This document shows, in pieces, positions 17,232 to 24,069 of a stretch of 37,354 nt of DNA (the stretch's first letter is position 1; every line of letters begins with the position of its first letter). The position numbers and the translations under genes were made by a program. This stretch comes from Candidatus Poribacteria bacterium (lineage in GTDB: Bacteria; Poribacteria; WGA-4E; WGA-3G), in assembly GCA_003635185.1 (NCBI GenBank), contig PYJA01000096.1, positions 1 to 37,354 of the forward strand, written 5' to 3'. The notes beneath the pieces were generated by a model, which was not told the origin of the DNA, did no database searches, and saw only the letters and a program-made list of their open reading frames with translations.

Positions 17232-18749
17232 ATGCACAGACTTTTTGGAATCGAAACCGAATACGGCATTACACTCGAAAGCGCGGAACAAATTGATCCG
17301 GTCAAGGAATCCATTGAACTGATAAAAAATTATCGGCGCGACCCGTTTTTACCGCTTTGGGATTACAACGGTGAAGACCCATTTCGCGATGAACGCGGTT
17401 TCCGAGCGAAACACCTCAATAACCATCCGGATGAAGTGGAGGAAGAAAAAAAGGATCGGGAGCGAGCTGCCAAACAACCAGGGCGTTCTTTCCGAGAGAT
17501 CAAAAGTGATCGTATCCTTATTAATGGTGCACGACTTTACAATGACCACGCACACCCGGAATATTCAACACCGGAATGTCAGAACCTGTTTGATCTTGTC
17601 GCACACGATAAAGCTGGAGAGAGAATCCTCCAAAAATGTGCTGAAAGACGTAGCCAAGAACTTGGTGAACGCGTTATCTTATATAAAAACAATACCGATT
17701 TTTATGGACATAGTTACGGATGTCACGATAATTACCTTATGGCTCGCGAGGTGCCTTTTGATTACCTTAAAACTTGTATTCTTCCGTTTTTCGTTACACG
17801 CCAAATTTTCGCGGGAGCAGGTAAAATAGGCATTGAAACGGAAGCAGGGCTCGCAACGCCTGGACATTTTCAACTCACACAACGTTCCGATTTCTTTCAC
17901 GTTGAAGCAAGTGTAGATACAATGCACAAACGGCCTATTGTCAACACACGGGACGAACCGCATGCTGATCCCGCTACATATCGCCGGCTTCACGGTATTG
18001 TCGGGGACGCGAACATGTCTGAATATGCAACAGCACTCAAGATCGGTACAACTGCTCTCGTTATTGACCTGATTGAACAAAGGCTTGTTCCTACGGCATT
18101 TGCAATTGCAAATCCGATTGATACCATCAAAACGATTTCGCATGACCAAACATACCGATGGATGCTACAGAAAATTGATGGGAAAATGATCAGTGCGATT
18201 GACCATCAACGTGAATATCTTGCACTTGCACAAAAACATCTTGCACATCAAAATAGTGACACCGATTGGGTCTTGACACAGTGGGAGGAGACGCTCAACG
18301 CACTTGAAAATGACCCGATGACACTTATAGATCGTCTCGATTGGGTTGCAAAAAAATGGTTGTTGGAAACTTTTGTTGAATCAGAAGATATTGAATGGGA
18401 GGATCCTTGGCTGCAAAGCATTGATTTAGAGTACCATAACATTGACCTTGAAGAGGGGTTATTCTACGGATTACAGATGCAACGGGTTGTGACGGATGAA
18501 CAGATTCGGACCGCTATACACACGCCCCCATTGGACACGCGCGCTTATTTCCGCGGCACATCCCTTAACAGATTTGAAGACGCTATAAAAACTGTCCAAT
18601 GGGATAGTATTACTTTTGATATTAAAGGTAAACCCGTTACCGTTAATATGAATTCGCTCGCAAACCCTGAACTTGCGCGAAAATATAATGAAGTTCTTGA
18701 CCGATCACCAAACCCACAAACCCTTGTTGAAAAACTTGGTTTACACTAA
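17232..18749 (+). CDS. dop: Dop: Pup/UBact deamidase and depupylase
   Basis: A 505-residue member of the carboxylate-amine ligase / glutamine-synthetase-like fold that removes the tag from substrate lysines (and deamidates Gln-ending Pup). ATG at 17232 gives MHRLFGIETEYG, the canonical start; a TTG frame from 17205 is not needed. Dop rather than PafA is shown by the Dop-loop region (about 36-92) with WDYNGEDPFRDERGF, the NGARLYNDHAHPEY block with putative catalytic Asp105, and the C-terminal DTRAYFRGTSLNRF followed by WDSITFDI. NTRDEPHADPATYRRLH and GDANMSEYATALKIGTTAL are shared with PafA. It follows arc closely and precedes ubact by 65 bases. Because this tag is already encoded with a terminal Glu, its main job is probably tag removal. 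Confidence 0.93.
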   Translation: MHRLFGIETEYGITLESAEQIDPVKESIELIKNYRRDPFLPLWDYNGEDPFRDERGFRAKHLNNHPDEVEEEKKDRERAAKQPGRSFREIKSDRILINGARLYNDHAHPEYSTPECQNLFDLVAHDKAGERILQKCAERRSQELGERVILYKNNTDFYGHSYGCHDNYLMAREVPFDYLKTCILPFFVTRQIFAGAGKIGIETEAGLATPGHFQLTQRSDFFHVEASVDTMHKRPIVNTRDEPHADPATYRRLHGIVGDANMSEYATALKIGTTALVIDLIEQRLVPTAFAIANPIDTIKTISHDQTYRWMLQKIDGKMISAIDHQREYLALAQKHLAHQNSDTDWVLTQWEETLNALENDPMTLIDRLDWVAKKWLLETFVESEDIEWEDPWLQSIDLEYHNIDLEEGLFYGLQMQRVVTDEQIRTAIHTPPLDTRAYFRGTSLNRFEDAIKTVQWDSITFDIKGKPVTVNMNSLANPELARKYNEVLDRSPNPQTLVEKLGLH

Positions 18750-18814
18750 CCCAGCTTACTGGCAGGTTATAATCCAAAAACTGCTTTCACGAAGCAATTA
18801 AGGAGATTTTTCCG

Positions 18815-19012
18815 ATGAGAGACAAGATTGCCTATTTTCCCGAACGCAAACAGAGACCAGTAAAACCGATGGAACCCGGCGACGGCGGAGACGATAATAA
18901 CGCTCCCAAACGTCCCGACGTTAATAGACCGGACACGCAAGAACTCCTCAAACGTATGCGCCGTGTTGACAAAGACCAATCCCGGCGGTATCGTCAAAGA
19001 ACGGGGGAATGA
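18815..19012 (+). CDS. ubact: UBact: Pup-like ubiquitin-like protein modifier
   Basis: A 65-residue, highly charged, probably disordered protein. ATG at 18815 follows AAGGAG with a 9-base gap. The C-terminal half, RPDVNRPDTQELLKRMRRVD then RRYRQRTGE, matches the UBact/Pup pattern: a helix-prone segment that would dock on the ARC coiled coil and a terminal Gly-Glu whose gamma-carboxylate PafA would link to lysines. Actinobacterial Pup usually ends GGQ or GGE; here it is TGE, so no deamidation is needed. It contains no cysteine. Its TGA stop overlaps the prcB start by four bases (ATGA), so tag and protease are translationally coupled. Family identity rests on the C-terminus and the flanking dop, prcB, prcA and pafA genes. 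Confidence 0.93.
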   Translation: MRDKIAYFPERKQRPVKPMEPGDGGDDNNAPKRPDVNRPDTQELLKRMRRVDKDQSRRYRQRTGE

Positions 19013-19854
19013 TGAACCATAAAGGCGACTTTCTTAGCCTTTTAAAAAACGCAGACACTTTGCAAGTTGATGGTGAAACGCGTCGTGAATCTAATGCAAA
19101 AGCGTTAATTCACGGTGCTTTTCAGGTGCCATCGGACGGGAAAGTATCCCACGGTACCACGTTAGAGATACCGGAAGCCACAACGGTTGTCGCTATGCGT
19201 TACAAAGAAGGCATTATTATTGCAGGTGACCGGCGTGCCACTGCTGGTACCGCCGTTGTTCATGACCGTGCTGAGAAAGTCCTTCCTATTGACACACATT
19301 CTGTTCTCGCTATCTCTGGGGCACCAGCGATGGCTTATGAGATAGCGCGTGTCTTAAAACATTCATTTCAATATTTTCGGCGCAGCCAACTCCAAGAACT
19401 TAGTGTCCAAGGAAAACTGCGAACGCTTTCACGGCTTATTCGTGATAATCTGCCCATGGCAATGCAGGGTATCGGTGCGGTTATCCCGATCTTTGCTTTG
19501 TACGCGCCGCAAACTGACGAATCGGAAAATGGTGGTAAAATTTTCTTCTACGATGCACTCGGTGCGCACTTTGAGAACGTGGATTTTGCAACTACTGGTT
19601 CCGGTTCAGTTTGGATCCGTGGGGTGTTACGTTACCTTGACCGATGGGGTGAAACCCGTTTGGAAGAGATGGATCAGCAACAAGCAACCATTACTATTTT
19701 AAGGTTACTTGACACCGCAAGTGAATATGACGCAGCAACGAGTGGATATAACGCAAAAGCCGAAATTTTTCCCACTCTCAAAATTATTACGCGGCAAGGG
19801 ATAGAAACACTTACTGACCAATACTTATCGGAATGTTATACGGAGGTTACTTGA
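19009..19854 (+). CDS. prcB: 20S proteasome beta subunit
   Basis: A 281-residue catalytic subunit of the 20S core, with an N-terminal nucleophile. The start overlaps ubact (ATGATG at 19009; the second ATG at 19012 is also possible). A propeptide of about 57 residues precedes TTVVAMRYKEGIIIAGDRR. Counting from Thr58 as Thr1, Asp17 falls in GDRR and Lys33 in EKVLPID, the complete Thr/Asp/Lys catalytic set. The residue before Thr58 is Ala, whereas Gly is usual; a separate HGTT lies eight residues earlier. It should form two inner heptameric rings with PrcA outside. Ends in a TGATG overlap with prcA. Confidence 0.93.
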   Translation: MMNHKGDFLSLLKNADTLQVDGETRRESNAKALIHGAFQVPSDGKVSHGTTLEIPEATTVVAMRYKEGIIIAGDRRATAGTAVVHDRAEKVLPIDTHSVLAISGAPAMAYEIARVLKHSFQYFRRSQLQELSVQGKLRTLSRLIRDNLPMAMQGIGAVIPIFALYAPQTDESENGGKIFFYDALGAHFENVDFATTGSGSVWIRGVLRYLDRWGETRLEEMDQQQATITILRLLDTASEYDAATSGYNAKAEIFPTLKIITRQGIETLTDQYLSECYTEVT

Positions 19855-20624
19855 TGCGCGATCTGCCATACCGTTGGATTGAAGCAATTCAGGACCGGCG
19901 TGATTACATAGAAGACCAACTCAGGCTCGGAAGTCCCGTCGTTGGACTACCTTACGCACAAGGCAGCCTCCTATTGACCGTGAGTAAAGGTGCACAGAAA
20001 ATCTTTGAAGTTCATGACAGAATTGCACTCTCCGCGATTGGGCATCCCGCTGATATTGAACGTCTCCGAATGCTTGTAACGGATACTGCAAGCGTCCAAG
20101 CCTTTCAAAGCGCGACTGAAGATGTAAACTTGCACCGATTAACCCATTATGTTTTAGCGCATACCTTTAAACAAGCGTTTGAAGCAATAGTCGGTGAGGC
20201 ATACATTATAAAAATGCTCCTTGTTGAAATCGGAAATGGTGATACCCCAACGCAATTTACGCATATCAACTATGACGGTAACGTTAAAGTCCAACACGAA
20301 TCCGCAGTAATTGGCGGCACAACAGAAATCGAAAACGCTATGCAAGATTATCTCACTGCCGCACAAACCGATGCGAAACCCGATCTTCCCACTGCCCTTC
20401 AGTTAGCACTCAAAACGTGGGCAGTCGGTAGAGGCTTAAGCCAACGTTTTGAAGATGCGGATGACAATACCGAAGTAACGGATGAACAGTTAAACGACAT
20501 CATCAAAACGGAATTAGCGGATAGAGAAATTGAGGTAGGTGTGCTGGATTCTACCTTATCTGGAGATACTAAATTCCGGCTCTTAACTCAGGACGAAATT
20601 CAGGCAGCAAGCGGGACAAATTAG
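19854..20624 (+). CDS. prcA: 20S proteasome alpha subunit
   Basis: A 256-residue non-catalytic subunit forming the outer rings and gate of the core. Start set at ATG 19854, 7 bases after GGAGG and sharing one base with the prcB stop; a frame from 19833 is not supported. The N-terminus (YRWIEAIQDRRDYIEDQL) fits the alpha-type gating helix, and VVGLPYAQGSLLLTVSK, FEVHDRIALSAIGHPADIERLR and INYDGNVKVQHESAVIGG follow the PrcA fold order (IALSAIGHP corresponds to the mycobacterial FAAAGKFNE region). No N-terminal Thr, as expected. Last gene of the uninterrupted block; pafA would be expected next but is 3.4 kb away. Confidence 0.9.
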   Translation: MRDLPYRWIEAIQDRRDYIEDQLRLGSPVVGLPYAQGSLLLTVSKGAQKIFEVHDRIALSAIGHPADIERLRMLVTDTASVQAFQSATEDVNLHRLTHYVLAHTFKQAFEAIVGEAYIIKMLLVEIGNGDTPTQFTHINYDGNVKVQHESAVIGGTTEIENAMQDYLTAAQTDAKPDLPTALQLALKTWAVGRGLSQRFEDADDNTEVTDEQLNDIIKTELADREIEVGVLDSTLSGDTKFRLLTQDEIQAASGTN

Positions 20625-20761
20625 CATTTGTGAATGGTTTGAAACTCGCCTAAATAAGGTTTTACTTATTTGCTAATTTTTCCACAATGCAGTAGACGTG
20701 GTTTCTAATTAACCGATGTAAAAACATATATTGAACTCCCGTTATTATTGAGTAATCTTTC

Positions 20762-21877
20762 ATGATAAAAATAGAAGACATAGATTATCTTACAAATCAA
20801 TTAATCACATACATAGGAAATAAGCGTTCACTACTGAATCATATAAACAAAGCAATTATTCAGGTGAAAAAGCGAACAGGAAAATCTTACCTTCGCGTAT
20901 TTGACGCATTTAGTGGTTCTGGTGTAGTTTCCCGTTTTATGAAAGCTCATGCTTCTTATATAGCGAGTAACGATTTTGAGGACTATGCTGTGACAATTGC
21001 GCGGTGTTATCTTCAAAACCGCAGCTCAGTTGATACATTTTCGATTTCCAAAATTGTTGAGGAAATTAACAATCGCGTGAATGAACAGTTCCCTAAAGGT
21101 TTTATTGAAAGACTTTACGCCCCTAAAGACGAATTGAATATTACATCAAACGATAGAGTTTTTTATACGCAGGACAATGCCCGTAGATTAGACAACTACC
21201 GGAGGTTAATTGAGGAATATCCATTAGAATACCGCGATTCACTTATAGCACCACTTCTTAGTAAAGCTTCTGTTCATTCAAATACATCGGGAGTATTTAA
21301 AGGATTCTACAAGAATAGGAATACAGGTATTGGGCAATATGGAGGGACTAATTCTAATGCACTCAGTCGTATAAAAGGACAAATTATGTTAGAACCACCT
21401 ATACTAAGTCAATTTGAATGTGATTACGAAGTTTTTCATGATGATACAAATAAAATTGCAAGTCAGATTAAGGAATTAGATCTTACGTATATTGATCCTC
21501 CTTACAATCAGCATCCTTACGGTTCAAACTACTTCATGTTGAACTTACTTGTGCATTACAAAGAACCTATAAACATAAGTAAGGTCTCAGGTATTCCCAA
21601 AAACTGGAAGCGTTCAGGTTACAACGTTAAGACAAAGTCTAAAAAACTGTTTAACGAGTTACTACACTCAATTGACACTAAGTTTTTTCTTATTTCATTT
21701 AATAATGAAGGATTTATCAGTCCAGACGAAATGCGTTCTATGCTTAAAAAAGTTGGTTCTGTTGAAGAATTTGAGATTGTTTACAACACATTTCGTGGAT
21801 CTAGAAATCTAAGAAACCGAAATATCCATGTCACTGAGCAACTGTTTCTTGTAGAGAGGAATTTCAATGGCAAATAA
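20762..21877 (+). CDS. DNA adenine-N6 methyltransferase (D12/Dam-like) of a type II R-M system
   Basis: A 371-residue enzyme. YIGNKRSLL near residue 17 is the N-terminal D12-class signature, FDAFSGSG (47-54) is the S-adenosylmethionine motif I, and IDPPYN (244-249; D245-P-P-Y) is the catalytic motif IV of adenine-N6 methylases. The segment between, with GVFKGFYKNRNTG, probably carries target recognition. ATG at 20762 has only a weak RBS. Its 3' end overlaps the restriction endonuclease start by 11 bases, so it presumably protects the host against that enzyme. By eye the pair is more AT-rich than the proteasome genes around it, consistent with lateral acquisition. Confidence 0.88.
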   Translation: MIKIEDIDYLTNQLITYIGNKRSLLNHINKAIIQVKKRTGKSYLRVFDAFSGSGVVSRFMKAHASYIASNDFEDYAVTIARCYLQNRSSVDTFSISKIVEEINNRVNEQFPKGFIERLYAPKDELNITSNDRVFYTQDNARRLDNYRRLIEEYPLEYRDSLIAPLLSKASVHSNTSGVFKGFYKNRNTGIGQYGGTNSNALSRIKGQIMLEPPILSQFECDYEVFHDDTNKIASQIKELDLTYIDPPYNQHPYGSNYFMLNLLVHYKEPINISKVSGIPKNWKRSGYNVKTKSKKLFNELLHSIDTKFFLISFNNEGFISPDEMRSMLKKVGSVEEFEIVYNTFRGSRNLRNRNIHVTEQLFLVERNFNGK

Positions 21878-22586
21878 GAAACGATTGCGAGAACTACGAT
21901 CAGACACTATAATCAATGTAACAGCAAAAAAACAGGAAAGTGAACTTATCAAGGCACTTATCAGAGTTGTTTACCATTTGGAAGACAGATTTGCAAAAAG
22001 AATCACTTTGGCGCATGAAAAGCAATGGTATTTGAAAGACATTATTAATGAACTAAGACCATATTTCCCTAATACCGATTTACACTGTCATTTCGAAAGT
22101 ACCTATATGAAACCAGATGGGGGAATTCTCACAATAAAGAGTCGTGAGGATGACATATTAACCTATCCAATACTGATATCAGAGGTGAAAAATCAAGGGA
22201 CAAATGATCTACGAGCAAAGGAAGGATTACGTAGGCAAGCACAAGGTAATGCTATTGAACGTCTTGGAAAAAATTTAATAGGATTTCGCACCGCATTACT
22301 GCGCGAAAGTATCTTCCCTTTTGTTTGTTTTGGATACGGTTGTGATTTTGAGGAAACATCTGCAATTTTAGATCGGATATCAACCATGGCTATGTTTGGT
22401 AAGCTAAATAAAACTTATCTCCATAACCAGGAAGATGGTCAATTCAACCGGGGTAGTTTTTATTTTCGTGAAGATGAATGGTCGGCTGAGGAAATGTTTG
22501 ACATTATGAAAGACATCGCAGAACGTGCTGTTTTATATTACTTCTCAAAATATCGTGAAGAACATTTCACAATAATCACTGATTGA
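21867..22586 (+). CDS. EcoRI-like type II restriction endonuclease
   Basis: A 239-residue protein (EcoRI is 277). It aligns with the EcoRI core: MKPDGGILTIK corresponds to the IKPDGGIVEVK strand, giving catalytic Asp84, then LISEVKNQG gives Glu106 and Lys108, and AQGNAIERLGKN (125-136) reproduces the GNAxER recognition helix that EcoRI and MunI use to read the inner AATT. FPFVCFGYGCDF follows as in EcoRI. These features predict cleavage at a site with an AATT core; the outer bases cannot be read. ATG at 21867 follows an AGAGG RBS and overlaps the methyltransferase gene, so methylase is made first. Sites such as GAATTC occur in this window and would need modification. Confidence 0.88.
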   Translation: MANKKRLRELRSDTIINVTAKKQESELIKALIRVVYHLEDRFAKRITLAHEKQWYLKDIINELRPYFPNTDLHCHFESTYMKPDGGILTIKSREDDILTYPILISEVKNQGTNDLRAKEGLRRQAQGNAIERLGKNLIGFRTALLRESIFPFVCFGYGCDFEETSAILDRISTMAMFGKLNKTYLHNQEDGQFNRGSFYFREDEWSAEEMFDIMKDIAERAVLYYFSKYREEHFTIITD

Positions 22587-22667
22587 ATTATCTCTTTTCT
22601 TCGGTGTCAAAACCTCGTGCTTTAGCACGGGGATGTAGACACCGCCTATGTTTCAGGTGAAAAATAT

Positions 22668-22696
22668 TTGACTTTTTGCTCAAAATGTGGTATCAT
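22668..22696 (+). promoter_or_regulatory. Promoter of tnpB
   Basis: TTGACT (22668-22673), a 17-base spacer and TATCAT (22691-22696) make a good sigma70-type promoter inside the left end of the element. Transcription would begin near 22703, exactly where the structured leader starts. Confidence 0.6.
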
Positions 22697-22703
22697 GTAA
22701 TTA

Positions 22704-22776
22704 CCTGTTCAGAGGTAGGTATTGTTAGTGCCTACCTCACCGCTAACAACGGGAATAGGAAACTTCACCGAACAGG
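22704..22776 (+). other. Structured 5' leader of tnpB
   Basis: CCTGTTC (22704-22710) pairs with GAACAGG (22770-22776), enclosing a perfect GAGGTAGG / CCTACCTC hairpin (22712-22738). An alternative GTTAG / CTAAC pairing (22724-22728 with 22743-22747) would break the inner hairpin. The AACAGGAAAACC at its end holds the tnpB ribosome-binding region, so folding may limit TnpB translation. Confidence 0.4.
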
Positions 22777-22782
22777 AAAACC

Positions 22783-23979
22783 ATGTTAAAGACGCATAAA
22801 ATAGCATTAAATCCGAATAATATACAATGCAGATGGTTTGCACAACAATGCGGATATTCACGTTTTGCGTATAATACAGCACTTGCTGATTTTAAATCGT
22901 CGTTGAATAATGGCAAGTTCTTATCTGTAGTTGAATTAAACACAAGATTCAATGTTGCTAAAAAGGAACATACGTGGACAAAAGGCATGGATCAAGTTGT
23001 AGCGAACAAAAGTATATTTGGTAATCTATCCGCTGCGATTAGGAACTGGGTTGATAAGCGTTCAAAGTTTCCGAAGTTTAAGAAGCGTGGTAAGAGAGAC
23101 GCATTTACTACGAATAATCAGTGTGTAGAAGTGAAAGGTAAAAATATCAAATTCCCCAAGATTGGTTGGGTAAAAATGTTTGAAAAGTTGCGTTTTATTG
23201 GTAAGATTATCAAAGTGACGATTTCAAGAACAGCTCATCGTTGGTTTGTATCTATCACCGTAGAGACAACAGAGAACACCGAAGCCGTTGACACCTCAAC
23301 GCACCCTGTTGTCGGTATAGATGTCGGTATCAACACATTAGCTACCTTGAGTGATGGCACAAAATATGATAATCCCAGACCTTTGAAACGCTATGAACGA
23401 AAGTTGGCAAGAGAACAACGCAAGCTAAGTCGTAAGATGCTAAAATCAAATAACTGGATAAAGCAGAAATGGAAAGTCACAAGGATACACTATCGTATCG
23501 CTTGTATCCGAGTAGATGCACACCATAAAACCACAACTGATATTGTGAGCAAAGCAAGTGCTATCAGTATTGAGACGCTAAAGGTTACGAACATGCTCAA
23601 GAATAGAAAACTGGCGAAAGCATTATCAGATAGTGCATTAGGCGGGTTTCTTACTATGCTAAAAACGAAAGCAGAAACACATGGTATACCGATAACAGAA
23701 GCAGACCAGTTTTTCGCATCAAGTAAAACGTGTAGTAACTGCGGATACAAGAAAAACGACTTGACACTAAAAGAGAGAACGTATCATTGTAGTCAATGTG
23801 GCATTTCAATAGATAGAGATGTCAACGCTGCAATAAACTTGAAAAATGTCGCGGTAGGGCATACCGAGACACAAAACGCTTGTGGAGTCCAAGTAAGACC
23901 CAATAGTTCAGAAGATGTTCAGGCACGTGAGACGGAAGCAGGAAAAGCTGTTTGGCAACAGCAAGTGCTGCCAATATAA
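22783..23979 (+). CDS. tnpB: TnpB RNA-guided nuclease
   Basis: A 398-residue protein of full family length. N-terminal wedge/REC-like region (about 1-170) opens MLKTHKIALNPNNIQCRWF. The split RuvC domain is complete: Asp180 in VGIDVGINTLATLS, Glu264 in ISIETLKV, Asp346 in DRDVNAAINL. A zinc finger is formed by C317-x2-C320 and C336-x2-C339 (CSNCG, CSQCG). TnpB proteins cleave double-stranded DNA with a guide RNA (omega-RNA) made from the 3' end of the element, promoting its retention. All visible catalytic residues are intact, so it is probably active. Own promoter and structured leader upstream. Confidence 0.93.
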   Translation: MLKTHKIALNPNNIQCRWFAQQCGYSRFAYNTALADFKSSLNNGKFLSVVELNTRFNVAKKEHTWTKGMDQVVANKSIFGNLSAAIRNWVDKRSKFPKFKKRGKRDAFTTNNQCVEVKGKNIKFPKIGWVKMFEKLRFIGKIIKVTISRTAHRWFVSITVETTENTEAVDTSTHPVVGIDVGINTLATLSDGTKYDNPRPLKRYERKLAREQRKLSRKMLKSNNWIKQKWKVTRIHYRIACIRVDAHHKTTTDIVSKASAISIETLKVTNMLKNRKLAKALSDSALGGFLTMLKTKAETHGIPITEADQFFASSKTCSNCGYKKNDLTLKERTYHCSQCGISIDRDVNAAINLKNVAVGHTETQNACGVQVRPNSSEDVQARETEAGKAVWQQQVLPI

Positions 23980-24016
23980 GAGCTAAGAACCCCCGTCCTT
24001 TAGGGCGGGGAGTATG
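23941..24016 (+). ncRNA. Putative omega-RNA scaffold 3' end
   Basis: The last codons of tnpB run into a strong hairpin, CCCCGTCC-TTTA-GGGCGGGG (23991-24010), and the right end at about 24016. In studied IS200/605 elements the omega-RNA covers the 3' end of tnpB plus this right-end hairpin, and the following host bases act as guide. By analogy the guide would start with the ATTAAATCAAG sequence just beyond 24016. The 5' end cannot be set from sequence alone. Confidence 0.5.
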
Positions 24017-24069
24017 TCAGATTAAATCAAGTATTTTAAATACCCGACAACTAATCAAGGAACAAACCT

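Larger units (their letters stand above)
22610..24016 (+). mobile_element. IS200/IS605-type element carrying tnpB only (IS1341-like)
   Basis: The ends carry matching hairpins with TTTA loops: CCTCGTGC-TTTA-GCACGGGG (22613-22632) on the left and CCCCGTCC-TTTA-GGGCGGGG (23991-24010) on the right, followed by GATGTAGACAC and GAGTATGTCAG. Subterminal hairpins instead of inverted terminal repeats are typical of this family. There is no tnpA transposase, so movement would need one in trans. Exact cleavage points and the target motif on the left flank cannot be fixed from one copy. It lies between the R-M pair and pafA. Confidence 0.75.

Noticed and set aside
17232..18749. This gene as a second PafA
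   Set aside because: It has a Dop loop and Dop-type C-terminus (DTRAYFRG, WDSITFDI); the other copy at 24070 has the PafA pattern.
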